From Bacteroidales bacterium (GTDB taxonomy: Bacteria > Bacteroidota > Bacteroidia > Bacteroidales > UBA1715): a stretch of 64,000 nucleotides of DNA. The translations under genes were made by a program, and so were the position numbers. Shown here piece after piece: positions 17,557 through 27,489 of the stretch. The notes under the pieces were generated by a model. The model was not told the DNA's origin. It ran no database searches and saw nothing but the letters and a program-made list of their open reading frames with translations. The stretch spans positions 13,303 through 77,302 of the forward strand of contig JADKDL010000020.1 in the NCBI GenBank assembly GCA_016714605.1, in the 5' to 3' direction. The stretch's first letter is position 1. The number at the start of each line of letters is the position of its first letter.

Positions 17557-18804
17557 TTAGTTATTGTAAACCGATTGACCATGTTCATGAATATCAAGAC
17601 CTTCTATCTCAACTGTTTTAGAAACTCTTAATTTCATTGTCATATCAATAACTTTGAACATTATATAACTCAATACTATAGTTGTACCCATAACAGCAAC
17701 TACACCTATTGCTTGATTTAACAGTTGTGTAGCTTCACCACCGTAAAACAATCCATTTGTAGTATCAAAGAAACCTACTAGTAAAGTACCTAAAGCACCA
17801 CAAACACCGTGTACCGAAATAGCACCTACAGGATCATCTAATTTCAACACTTTGTCAATGAAATCTACAGAAAGTACTACAATAACACCTGCAATAGCAC
17901 CTATAATCATTGCACCTTCAGGAGAAACTACATCGCAACCTGCAGTTACAGCTACCAATCCGGCAAGTACACCGTTTAGCGACATAGAAACGTCAGGTTT
18001 TTTGTACTTAATCCATGATGTAAACATAGCAGCAACAAAACCGGTAGCAGCAGCAGCATTTGTGGTTACAAAAATGCTCGATACAGAAAGAACTTTATCA
18101 GCTTCGGCAGTTACGTTAAATCCTAAAGCAGAACCTGGGTTGAAACCAAACCAACCAATCCAAAGAATGAAAACCCCTAATCCACCATATATAATATTGT
18201 GACCCAAAATAGCTTGAGATTTTCCGTTTACATATTTACCAATTCTAGGACCTAAAACAATAGTACCAACCAAACTAGCCCATCCACCTACTGAGTGAAC
18301 CGCTGTAGAACCAGCAAAGTCGTGGAAACCTAATTGAGACAACCATCCTCCACCCCATATCCAGTGACCTTGAATAGGATAAATAACCGCTGTAATAAAC
18401 ACACTTACTACAATATAAGCTGCAAAATTTGTTCTTTCAGCCATAGCTCCCGATATAATTGTAGCTGCTGTAGCCGCAAATACTACTTGAAAAAAGAAAT
18501 CGGTATATGGAGTAAGTCCGCTTCTTTCCAAATTAGGAACCTCAGAGAACGCTTTTACTCTATCGCTTATAATGTTAAAATCAAGCTTTCCAATGAATCC
18601 GGCTATATCTTCGCCATACATAAGCGAGAACCCGATAAAGAAGAAAAAAATAGTTCCTACAACGAAATCCACAAAGTTTTTCATTAAAATATTACCGGCA
18701 TTTTTTGAGCGAGTAAATCCAACTTCAACTAAAGCAAATCCGGCTTGCATAAAGAATACCAACGCCGCTGCTATCAGTACCCAAAGGTTGTCTAATGTAT
18801 ACAT
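17557..18804 (-). CDS. amt: Ammonium transporter (Amt/MEP/Rh family)
   Basis: 415 residues, about 11 membrane segments. The start LWVLIAAALVFFMQAGFALV and the block RSKNAGNILMKN are typical of Amt. The twin pore histidines are present: H170 in STAVHSVGGWASL and H332 in AISVHGVCGAL. The C-terminal cytoplasmic tail (EGLDIHEHGQSVY) is the conserved regulatory tail seen in bacterial AmtB. It lies 25 nt downstream of glnK in the same transcript; the PII protein is known to plug Amt trimers when nitrogen is sufficient. Complete and ordinary. Confidence 0.97.
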   Translation of the reverse strand: MYTLDNLWVLIAAALVFFMQAGFALVEVGFTRSKNAGNILMKNFVDFVVGTIFFFFIGFSLMYGEDIAGFIGKLDFNIISDRVKAFSEVPNLERSGLTPYTDFFFQVVFAATAATIISGAMAERTNFAAYIVVSVFITAVIYPIQGHWIWGGGWLSQLGFHDFAGSTAVHSVGGWASLVGTIVLGPRIGKYVNGKSQAILGHNIIYGGLGVFILWIGWFGFNPGSALGFNVTAEADKVLSVSSIFVTTNAAAATGFVAAMFTSWIKYKKPDVSMSLNGVLAGLVAVTAGCDVVSPEGAMIIGAIAGVIVVLSVDFIDKVLKLDDPVGAISVHGVCGALGTLLVGFFDTTNGLFYGGEATQLLNQAIGVVAVMGTTIVLSYIMFKVIDMTMKLRVSKTVEIEGLDIHEHGQSVYNN

Positions 18805-18829
18805 AATCTATCTAAATTTATATGGTTAG

Positions 18830-19183
18830 TTATTCTTTTTCTTTCAAATAAATAGCTTCAGGTCCCCGTTCGCCATTTCTTATTCTTATAGTTTCTTCAA
18901 TAGGTGAGATGAATATTTTCCCGTCTCCTATTTCTCCTGTGCAAGCCGACTCTAAAATGGTCTTAACCGTAATGTCTACAAAAGCTTCGTTTACTACTAT
19001 AGAAAGAAATCTTCTTTCTATAAAACTAGTATCATACTCGGTTCCACGGTATTGTTTTTTGTCATGCGCTTTTCCGCATCCTCTAACATCCCAAAAAGAA
19101 AAGAACTGTACTCCTACTGCATTCAGAGCATCTTTCACTTGTTCGTAAAGATCTCTTCTGATAATTGCTTCAATCTTTTTCAT
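18830..19183 (-). CDS. glnK: Nitrogen regulatory protein PII (GlnK type)
   Basis: 117 residues. The fold signature is clear: MKKIEAIIRRDLYEQVKDAL at the N-terminus, the T-loop QYRGTEYDTSF with Y50 at the position uridylylated in enteric PII, and the B-loop/C-terminal block TGEIGDGKIFISPIEE with RNGERGPEAI. It binds ATP/ADP and 2-oxoglutarate to report carbon/nitrogen status and controls the adjacent Amt channel. The central segment (RGCGKAHDKKQ) differs from the enteric GRQKGHTELY type, as is common in Bacteroidota PII proteins. It is co-transcribed with amt. Confidence 0.95.
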   Translation of the reverse strand: MKKIEAIIRRDLYEQVKDALNAVGVQFFSFWDVRGCGKAHDKKQYRGTEYDTSFIERRFLSIVVNEAFVDITVKTILESACTGEIGDGKIFISPIEETIRIRNGERGPEAIYLKEKE

Positions 19184-19254
19184 GTGATTTATTTTTATGG
19201 TTTTTTAATATGTTGAAATTGAATAATTTTTTGTTTGTAGTCTTATTGAAAAAA

Positions 19255-19286
19255 TTCGGGAAATATCTAAAGAACTATTTCCCGAA
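19255..19286 (-). terminator. Terminator/attenuator between the porin and glnK-amt
   Basis: 10-bp arms TTCGGGAAAT (19255-19264) and ATTTCCCGAA (19277-19286). On the minus strand the stem is followed by six T. It would end the porin transcript 25 nt after its stop; partial read-through could give high porin and lower glnK-amt expression. Confidence 0.75.
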
Positions 19287-19310
19287 TATAAAACTGGGCA
19301 TTCTCAATAA

Positions 19311-20021
19311 TTAGAATGATATACCGGCAGCTATGAAAAAGCCTTCAGTTGCTGGGTTGAATATTACCGCAGCGCTAAGTGGTATAGCGTATTTTTCGGT
19401 TATTTGTAATTCTTTAGAAGCGCCTATTTTCACGTTACACAACATGAAATCTCCGGCAAATTTACCTGCACTAGTATACTGTCCATTTCCTGCTCCTAGT
19501 GCAAAACTAAATGCTCCTTTAGAAAATTCAGCCTCGAAATACATATCTCCACCATTAGAGAATCCAGGAAGAAACATATACGCACCAGTAAAAGTAAATG
19601 CTTTAATTTCATAACTTAAGCTAGGTTCAATGTAATGATTGGTTTTAAAATCCAAGTATCCTAAACCTACAGAATCTCCAAAGAAATAATCTGAAACGGT
19701 AATACCTAAACCAAAATCGAAGCTATAGCTAATGTAAGTATCCATTTCAAAAGCTTCTGCCGATCCTGCATTAACAGAACCCCAACCACCTATAGCCAAG
19801 TTTCCAAATGCACCTTCTACCCATGGTTGAAATGCCGGACCTTTTCCAAACTTACTACCTCTCCATACATAACTAGAGTATATATCAAGACCTCCATCAA
19901 TAGACACTTTTGATTCTTCTGCTACTTCAGCTTTTGCTTCTTCTTGTGCAAATGCAACGGTCGACATGCTTACTAAAGTAATCAACCCCACTACTACTTT
20001 TAATAAATAACTGTTTTTCAT
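19311..20021 (-). CDS. Outer-membrane porin-like beta-barrel associated with ammonium uptake genes
   Basis: 236 residues with signal peptide (MKNSYLLKVVVGLITLVSMS, then TVAFAQ). A short acidic/alanine-rich segment precedes a beta-barrel that begins VSIDGGLDIYSSYVWRGSKF and ends in an aromatic (GFFIAAGISF). The SSYVWRG start resembles putative porins of the TorF/Gcw_chp type, which often neighbour glnK-amt. It probably forms an outer-membrane pore that helps ammonium or small nitrogen compounds enter; that role is inferred from position. It is transcribed first in the porin-glnK-amt cluster, with a terminator hairpin after it. A TAnnTTTG element lies upstream. Confidence 0.8.
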   Translation of the reverse strand: MKNSYLLKVVVGLITLVSMSTVAFAQEEAKAEVAEESKVSIDGGLDIYSSYVWRGSKFGKGPAFQPWVEGAFGNLAIGGWGSVNAGSAEAFEMDTYISYSFDFGLGITVSDYFFGDSVGLGYLDFKTNHYIEPSLSYEIKAFTFTGAYMFLPGFSNGGDMYFEAEFSKGAFSFALGAGNGQYTSAGKFAGDFMLCNVKIGASKELQITEKYAIPLSAAVIFNPATEGFFIAAGISF

Positions 20022-20066
20022 AATCCTTGTTTTTGTGTTAATAAATTTGATTTATATCCTATGATG

Positions 20067-20074
20067 CAAATGTA
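20067..20074 (-). promoter_or_regulatory. Bacteroidota -7 promoter element for the porin gene
   Basis: On the minus strand the octamer TACATTTG matches the TAnnTTTG -7 element of the Bacteroidota primary sigma factor, 45 nt before the porin ATG. No clean TTTG -33 element is seen at the usual spacing, so the call rests on the -7 box and position. Confidence 0.45.
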
Positions 20075-20225
20075 TGATTTCGAAGAGGGGTAAATAATCC
20101 GTTATTGTTCGGCTTTTATTTTCTGAAATTCTACTTAAAATTGATAGGTATTTTACTGAGAATATGGCTGCTAACGGCTGAAAGTCTGCGAAATGTGTAT
20201 TATAGGACAGCTATAATGCATTAAA

Positions 20226-20247
20226 GGGCAATCACATAGGATTGCCC
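20226..20247. repeat. Small hairpin, REP-like
   Basis: GGGCAATC (20226-20233), loop ACATAG, GATTGCCC (20240-20247): perfect 8-bp arms. There is no T run and no gene directly upstream on either strand. Confidence 0.5.
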
Positions 20248-20617
20248 CTACCGAACCAAATCTGTGTAGAGCAACTCCGCTAATTTGGGTTTAGCTTCTC
20301 TTATCAATGCGTAGTTGCACCCCCTATATGGTCAGTGCTTACTATTTAATGCAATTTCAAATTTATAGTAGGCTGGTTCGAGTTTGTAACTCGGACTTTT
20401 CGAAGTAAGAGAAGTAGATTTTAAAAGGTATGGGTTGCAAGTTTGTGCTATCTGAGGGGTAGTTGTGTCGTAGATACGTCCGTATCTAAGGCATAGATAT
20501 GAGCGTATGCGAACCACTGATACGTACATATCTAAGCCTCTTATAAAGGCGCATATATGAAAAATTATCTCAGACTCTTCGTAGCGTGTTTCAATAGGTT
20601 TTGGTGTAGTGTAATGT

Positions 20618-20708
20618 GTTGCGTTGTATCGCGACGTAACGTTACGTCTAGGTGCAACGCAACGTTGCGTCGAGGTTAAACGTAACGTTACGCTGAACCT
20701 CGACGCAA
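20618..20708. repeat. Array of nested palindromes with 23-bp centre spacing
   Basis: Three palindromic cores are centred at 20640.5, 20663.5 and 20686.5, exactly 23 bp apart: GACGTAACGTTACGTC (20633-20648), ACGCAACGTTGCGT (20657-20670) and CGTAACGTTACG (20681-20692). The first is enclosed by GTTGCGTTG / CAACGCAAC (20618-20626, 20655-20663). The third is enclosed by 13-bp arms TTGCGTCGAGGTT / AACCTCGACGCAA (20665-20677, 20696-20708). The right outer arm of dyad 1 overlaps core 2, so alternative foldings are mutually exclusive. The GC and CpG content is unlike the surrounding DNA. Confidence 0.85.
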
Positions 20709-21068
20709 TATTATATAGAGGCAACGCTTATTACAATTCGTCGTAGCGTATGTCACGAGTGTTGGGAAGCGTCCTCGCTTCGTCCGAGATTCCAAGGCCT
20801 CTAGCCGTAGAGTAAATGGTCTGAACCATGATTTTTTTGATGATTATGATTTGCAGGATTAATTTTCAAATCTCCACATTTTCAAATTGTCTCATTATCA
20901 CATTAGGAATTCAATATCAAATTATGCACTGAATGTATAAACTTAATAAAAATAAAACCACAAATTTTTAAAAAACCATTATTGTTTTTTTACTAAATTG
21001 CAGCTAAACGAAAAGAGATTCTTTTAGTTAGCTATTAAAAAAACAATCAACTCATTACAACTACTACA

Positions 21069-24000
21069 TTGCAGAAAATTTCAATTCTTATATTTCTTTT
21101 TGTTGTTTTTCAAAACACAATAGCTCAAAAACCAAAATTAAAATTCGACTATATTGGCACCGAACAAGGTCTAAAAGACAATTATGTTGAATCTGTCTTA
21201 CAAGACAAAAACGGGTTTATGTGGTTTGCTACCGATAATGGGCTATACAAGTACGACGGCTACGACTGCAAAGCTTATAAATACAATTACAATCAAAAAA
21301 AATCATTAGCTTATAATCATGTTTATACTCTTTTTGAAGATTCTAAAGGCAAACTGTGGATTGGTTTTAGGGTAGGCGGAATTGCTCTGTATAGTGCAGA
21401 AACAGACTCGTTTATTAATAAATCTTTGACGCGAATACGCCTTCCGACAAGGCTCTTAAAAACAGTTTCAATGAAGTATTTGAAGATTTCAATAAGAATA
21501 TATGGCATGTAAATACTTATGGTGTTGCTTGTTTCTCTGCAAATGACAGCACCGGTAAATGGTATGCTTCATCAAGTGAGGGTATATCGTTCAAAAACAG
21601 ATACTCTAGCTGCATTACCCAACTCAGAGACTCTTCTATTATTGTTGGATTTAGAGATGCTGGAAATATTTTTAAATTCAACAAAACGCTAAATACTTTT
21701 CAAGAAATATCGCTAAACAAATCTGGTAAAATACAAAACACCAAAAGCATAACCTGTATGCTTGAAGATAGCTTTGGCTACTTATGGATAGGCTCAATAG
21801 AATCGGGATTGGTGAAAATAAACTTAAAAACCAATCAATCTGAAATATTCTCAACTAGAGGTATAAAAAATCTCAAAATCTCATCGAACGAGATTTACCA
21901 TATTTTTGAGGATTCAAAAAAACAACTTTGGATTGGTACTATAAACGGCGGACTGCTCTGCTACAACCGCAAGGAAAATAATTTCTACACCTACTCTTCG
22001 TCAGACCATGAACCTTATTCTCTGCTTTCCAACAGCATAACTCGCATTACAGAAGACCGCCAGGGGAACATTTGGATATCATCGCATGATGGGGTATACC
22101 TGCTCGACTACAAGAAAAATCTATTTTCATTTTATGGCAAATCGCAAAGTTCTAAAGATTTGTTTGATGGCAAAAGAGTTGCCTGCTTCTACGAAACGAA
22201 CGAAAAGAATGTATGGATAGGCACCGATCTGGGCGGATTGTACTTTTTCAACAGAGCAAATAACACATTCAAAAAATATACAACAATCAACGGATTGTTG
22301 AGCAATTCTATAATTGACATAGAACCCGAAACCGATGGTAAAATATGGCTTGCCACTTGGGGTGGAGGCATTAGTCTATTCGACCCCAAAACTGAACATT
22401 TCAAAAACTACACTCCTAACACCAATATTTCCTTAAACTATGCAAATATAAAAGGCATATTAAAGGATGGTAATTATCTTTGGATAGCTAGTCACGGCAG
22501 GGGTGTAAATATATTAGATATAAAAAACAACAAATTCTATAATAGAGAAAATCCCAGCAAACAATTTCCTTTCGATATGAATCTTCCTCTTTGGGGTAAT
22601 GATATTATTAAAGACAAACAAGGTAACATTTGGATACTTACTACTTTGGGCTTATTTAGATGGGACGGACAAAAACTGCACGAATATTACTACAAAGAAG
22701 CAGACTCGCTGAGTTTGAGTGGAAATATAGTTTACTGCCTATTGCAAGATGCTGATGAAAATATCTGGGTGGGTACAAACGGTCTAGATTTGTACGACCG
22801 TAAAAACGATTGTTTTATTAGACAAAACCTTATTTATAAAGGTATGCCGGAGTCTGTAAGATCAATTACCCAAGATAAGAAAAAAAGATTTTGGCTCGGC
22901 TCTAAAGATGGCTTATACCTGTTTGATCCTAAAGATAGTGTACTGAGACAATTTACAATTCTCGATGGTTTACAAGGCAATCAGTTTATAGACAGAGCAA
23001 GTATTGCAACTACAAACGGTGAGATTTTTATTGGCGGCAGCAATGGCTTTAATGTGTTTGAACCTCTTACTATTACCCCCGATACTAGTCTGCCGAAAAC
23101 ATACATAAGCTCTATGCTTATTTGGAATAGAAACAATATAAACAGAGATAAAGACAATCAAACAATTAATTTGATTCATCAGAAAAGCAAAAAACTTTCG
23201 TACCAAGACAGTAGAACCATAATGTTTGACTATGTAGCTATAAATTTTCACGCTACCCAACGTATAGAATATGCTTATAAACTCGAAAACTTCGATGATT
23301 CATGGCATTACGTTGGCAACGACCGCCGAGCAACATACACAAACCTACAACCGGGCATTTATACCTTTAGAGTAAAATCGGCAAATAAAGATGGGCTCTG
23401 GAACAACGAAAGTTCAGAAATAACATTCACCATAGATAGCCCTTGGTGGATGAAATGGTGGTTTAGAGCATTGGTTATTAGTTCGGTAATGAGCATAATT
23501 ACACTCATCGTTTACTTACGCATTCGCAATATTAAAAAATACAACTCCACATTGCAACAAATGGTGTCGGAGCGTACTCAAGAGTTGGAGATTGCTAATT
23601 TTGAACTTGAAGAGCAAAGTATTGAAGTGCTAAATCAGTTTGACAAACTCAAAGAAAACCAGTTGGTAATAAAAATGAGAAATGACGAATTGAATGAAAC
23701 TTTGAAAATGAAAGATAAACTGCTTTCTATCATCGCTCATGATTTGAAAGCTCCACTCAGCTCGGTAATAGGTTTTTCGCAATTGCTTAAAGAAAAGGTA
23801 AATAAGAACATTGCCAAAGAAAAAGTCACCCATTATGCCGATTTGATTAACGAATCATCAATAAAATTACTGGAAAAGCTAAACAACCTTTTAGATTGGG
23901 CACGAGCCCAGTCGAACAATATAAAATACACACCTGAAAATGTAAACATAGCACTTATTGTACGCGATGTGATTTCTCTTTTGAGCGATACTGCCTACAG

Positions 24001-25208
24001 CAAAGAAATAAATATAGTTGCCGATTTCAAAATTACACACACAGCACTTGCCGATTCGCGAATGTTGAGTACGATAATAAGAAATCTCATAAGCAATAGT
24101 ATAAAATTCACACCAAGAGGCGGACTAATAGCGGTATTGGCAGAAGAACAAGCACAGCAAATCATGATTACCGTATCTGATTCAGGCATGGGAATGACTA
24201 AAGAACAGCTTGAAAAACTTTGGATTGACGAATTTCATCAGACAACGCTAGGAACAGAAAACGAGAAAGGCACCGGACTAGGATTGAGAATTTGCAAAGA
24301 ATTTATTGAGATAAACAAGGGAGACCTATTCGTTACAAGCACTCCCCACAAAGGCACACAGTTTACAATCTCGCTACCAATAGGAGCGGAAATTAAAAAC
24401 ACAATATCTCTAACGAACAACGAGAATAAACCCAATAAAACCGCTCGAAAACTAATTTTAGTTATTGACGACAACTACGAAATGGTTGAATACATTTCTG
24501 ATTTATTTGACCAAACACACAAAATAGAAACCGCCTATACCGGACTTGAAGGCTTCAACAAAGCTATTGAAATGATACCCGATATCATCATTACCGATAT
24601 ACACATGCCCGAAATGGACGGAAAAGAGCTCTGTGTTGCTTTAAAAAAAGAACATATTACCTCACACATTCCTATCATTATTGTTTCGGCGCAAGTAGAC
24701 TTGGATGAAGAAAGACAAATGCTGGAACTTGGTGCCAACGATTTTATTAAAAAACCATTCAACAAAGAATTACTTAAACTCAAAGTAAATGCTCTCATTG
24801 AAAACAGAAATGAATATAGAAATTACCTCAAAAAAGAGATATTAATTTCACCTTTACAGAATATAAAAACAGAATCGAAAGACGAAAGTCTGCTCAGAAA
24901 AGTAAACGAAATAGTTGAGGCTAATATGAAAGCCCCCGACTTGTCGGTAGAGTTTCTTGCCAGAGAAATTGGGGTGAGTAGAGCACAGTTGTTCAGAAAA
25001 TTCAAAGCAATACTCGGTTATAGTCCGGTTGAGTATATTAGGAGTGTACAGACTACAAAAAGCTGCACAGATGCTTGAAACAGGGAAATACAGAATATCA
25101 GAAGTTGCTTATGACGTAGGATTCTCTGACCCAAAATATTTCAGTACTTGTTTTTCAAAACAATTCAACAAAACACCATCTGAATATGTGAGAGATAAAA
25201 ATACATAA
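21069..25208 (+). CDS. Hybrid two-component system regulator (HTCS), with two apparent frameshifts
   Basis: Reconstructed ~1,380-residue protein starting at TTG 21069 (signal peptide to NTIAQ). It has a Reg_prop beta-propeller sensor (repeated DxxGxxWIG motifs), a Y_Y_Y domain, one membrane segment, HisKA (SIIAHDLKAPLSSVIGFSQL), HATPase_c (NLISNSIKFT, GTGLGLRI), a receiver (phospho-acceptor Asp in IIITDIHMPEMDG) and AraC helix-turn-helix DNA binding. The frame breaks at the TTT run 21425-21427 (one base missing; KSFDANTPSDKALKN is restored). It breaks again near 25047-25051 (one extra base; RSVRLQKAAQMLE and the second AraC helix to the stop at 25206-25208 are restored). HTCS proteins usually sense glycan fragments in the periplasm and activate nearby genes. 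Here the next gene is a transporter 36 nt downstream. If the shifts are real, the DNA-binding domain is cut. Confidence 0.88.
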
Positions 25209-25244
25209 CAGATTAACAAATTCAATATAAAAGCCCATTTTCAA

Positions 25245-26216
25245 ATGTTTAATTTCATAAAAAAAACCGATTGGTTCATATTCGGTCTGCTCATAATGAT
25301 TGTTTGCTCATATTTGTTTCCCCAACTAGGAAATGAAAATGTGCAAAATACATTAAACCTTGCCTCAGAAATAGGCATAAGTTTAGTGTTTTTGTTTTAC
25401 GGATGCCGATTAAGTATTTCTGAAATCAGAAAAGACATAAGCAACTGGAAACTTCACCTTTTAGTACAATCATCATCGTTTATACTATTCCCGTTACTTA
25501 TTTTGCCTTTTTATTTCTTAGCATCAAATCCCGATGATAAAGTAATTTGGCTGGCAATGCTCTTTCTGGCAGCCTTACCTTCAACCGTTTCATCATCGGT
25601 AGTTATGGTTTCTATAGCCAAAGGTAATATAACTGCAGCTATCTTTAATGCAAGTATTTCGGGACTTATTGGAATATTCCTTACGCCACTTTGGATGGGA
25701 CTGTTTATGAAACTGGGCTCAACCGACACCAATTTTGTAGATATTTTAATCTCACTAGTTTTAAAAATAGTTCTTCCTATTACAATTGGGGTAATGCTCA
25801 ATAAATACGTAGGAGTTTGGTTTAACAAGCACAAGAAGAAATTCGGCAATTTCGACAAATCTGTTATTTTATCAATAGTACTGCTCAGTTTTAGTAAATC
25901 TTTCAGCGAGCATATTTTTTCAAATATATCAACAGGAAGAATCGTATTGCTTATTGTAGCAGTAATAGCACTGTTTGTAATTGTTTATTATACAATGAAA
26001 ACTCTGGGTTCAGTTTTCAAACTAAACCGTGCAGACAGCATAACATTATTGTTTTGTGGTTCAAAAAAATCGCTTATGCACGGGAGTGTTTTTACAAAAA
26101 TACTTTTCACCGGCTCGGCAGGAATAGGAATCTTCCTTGTACCAATAATGATTTACCACGCAATGCAAATAATAATTATAAGCATTATAGCACAAAAGAA
26201 AGGTAAAGAAGCTTAG
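25245..26216 (+). CDS. Bile acid:sodium symporter-like transporter (SBF-like)
   Basis: 323 residues with about ten hydrophobic segments. The conserved SBF features are visible: LFYGCRLSISEIRKDI after the second membrane segment and FLAALPSTVSSSVVMVSIAK, the proline/serine-rich crossover region, with a second such stretch near GSKKSLMHGSVF. This matches the SBF-like (YfeH-type) branch of the BASS family rather than true bile-acid carriers; the substrate is unknown. It starts 36 nt after the HTCS regulator on the same strand and may be co-transcribed with it. Confidence 0.85.
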   Translation: MFNFIKKTDWFIFGLLIMIVCSYLFPQLGNENVQNTLNLASEIGISLVFLFYGCRLSISEIRKDISNWKLHLLVQSSSFILFPLLILPFYFLASNPDDKVIWLAMLFLAALPSTVSSSVVMVSIAKGNITAAIFNASISGLIGIFLTPLWMGLFMKLGSTDTNFVDILISLVLKIVLPITIGVMLNKYVGVWFNKHKKKFGNFDKSVILSIVLLSFSKSFSEHIFSNISTGRIVLLIVAVIALFVIVYYTMKTLGSVFKLNRADSITLLFCGSKKSLMHGSVFTKILFTGSAGIGIFLVPIMIYHAMQIIIISIIAQKKGKEA

Positions 26217-26231
26217 CCCTACCCTAATTGT

Positions 26232-26876
26232 TTACAAACATTTTACAGGTAAAGTATCAAAAGTATCGCTATCAGTGAAAACTCCCGGCACTATGTCTTT
26301 TGCATTCAATCCGGCTAAAAATTCAAATAATTTATCCTTATCGGATGCATTTAAAACTACATTAGAATTTGAAAGCAATATATTAAAAGACAAGTCATCG
26401 CATAAAACTACCATCACATGAGCTAATGCAATTTCGCAAACCGATGCAGCCAGTGGATAATTATCTTCATGCTCAATATCTTCGGTAGAGGTTGTATCAT
26501 TTTCATTAATAACCGGAATAACATGCAATTCGAGCAATCTATTAAACGTATTCTGAGCATTATTTCTCCTTTTCGGATTGACAATAGAATTTCTGTCTAA
26601 CAAAACCTGTCCGATAAGTTGATTGTATTCATCAAAAACATTTTGGTAACGACGAATAAGTTCCACCTGACCAATGGCTGCAATAGCTTGTTTTTCAGTT
26701 AGACTTTGTGGAGATTTAGACATGGTAAGTTTTTCTATACCGGAAGCAATAGCTCCGGCAGTTACCAAAATAACTTCTTTCTCACTATTCATACAATTTG
26801 AAAGAATCATAGAAATCAAATCAAAACACTCTCTATTCAACTTTCCATTAACATGAAGAAGCGGTTTTTCTTCCAC
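26232..26876 (-). CDS. Degenerate glutamate 5-kinase-like protein
   Basis: 214 residues from a GTG start. The middle is clearly ProB-like: EVILVTAGAIASGIEKL, LTEKQAIAAIGQVELIRRYQ, QNTFNRLLELHVIPVINEND, EHEDNYPLAASV. The ends are not. The segment corresponding to the N-terminal KxGS ATP-binding block reads RIVFEVEEKPLL, mostly before the start codon, and lacks the catalytic Lys and the glycine. The C-terminal third is divergent (LLSNSNVVLNAS in place of LLSDVDGLY) and stops short; true ProB is ~260-370 residues. An alternative ATG at 26914 would read into it if one T is missing near 26892. It is probably a decaying or repurposed paralogue, not an active proline-pathway enzyme. Confidence 0.72.
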   Translation of the reverse strand: MEEKPLLHVNGKLNRECFDLISMILSNCMNSEKEVILVTAGAIASGIEKLTMSKSPQSLTEKQAIAAIGQVELIRRYQNVFDEYNQLIGQVLLDRNSIVNPKRRNNAQNTFNRLLELHVIPVINENDTTSTEDIEHEDNYPLAASVCEIALAHVMVVLCDDLSFNILLSNSNVVLNASDKDKLFEFLAGLNAKDIVPGVFTDSDTFDTLPVKCL

Positions 26877-27489
26877 TTCAAATACTATCCTAAAGAAGGC
26901 ATCAACTCAGACATGGTATATTTTTTGCAAAAATAATCTAAATGAAATAATTTTTAATGTATTTGATTTTTATTTTTATTTTTATGTTAGGGCATTCGCT
27001 ATTAAAAAAGTAAAAGGCTCACTTAGTATGTAACACCATAGAACTACAAAAATTAAAGATTAGAAAAATGTCCTTATATTATTTTCAATAAATTTAGTTT
27101 TCAAATACAAGAAAAGGATATTGGCATACTGCCCAAATCACAATTCTACAAACCTCCTGTAGAGACAATTCGTTAATGAAGGCTGTTTTTTGTTTTTTAC
27201 TTTTTATAATATTTAGTCTGTTAGAGTTTGAATTAAGAAACCGAAGCATGTCAAAAGCATGAATTAAGTTGAGAAATATCTATACGGTAAATAATCCCGT
27301 ATCTGCTTCTTGATTATACAGAATACCGTTTTGTAATTCTTAGCACGACTCGAACTTGCGGCTTCTATTTGCTTGTTTGCAGACTATTTTCTATGGTTTG
27401 CAGATTTTATTTTTTATTAAAGCTCACTGCATCAATATTTGTATGAATTTATTTCATTATTCACTCTGTATTAACCAAAACAAAAAAAA
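26877..27489. other. AT-rich intergenic region, no gene seen
   Basis: About 610 bp between the ProB-like gene (minus) and a small membrane protein (plus). I see no open frame with features. The nonamer GTTTGCAGA occurs twice near 27380-27405. Nothing resembles a terminator or an RNA gene clearly enough to name. Confidence 0.4.

Larger units (their letters stand above)
20075..21068. other. Long non-coding region with several palindromes
   Basis: About 1 kb without a credible gene. It holds a GGGCAATC/GATTGCCC hairpin (20226), a CGAGT-TTGTA-ACTCG dyad (20379-20393), an AGATACG/CGTATCT dyad (20472-20487), and the phased palindrome array at 20618-20708. From ~20830 it becomes plain AT-rich DNA with the word TTTTCAAAT repeated, then the leader of the HTCS gene. 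A 130-codon minus-strand frame (20332-20724) crosses the repeats and looks spurious. Confidence 0.6.

Noticed and set aside
20600..20720. CRISPR-like array
   Set aside because: Repeats are palindromes only 23 bp apart with no unique spacers and no cas genes in the window.
20332..20724. 130-codon minus-strand frame
   Set aside because: It runs through the palindrome array; composition is odd (Arg/Thr/Ser-rich repeats of the palindromes) and no family or start context supports it.
27340..27375. tRNA-like fragment (GACTCGAACTTGCGGC)
   Set aside because: It resembles a T-arm only loosely; no acceptor, D or anticodon arms can be folded around it.
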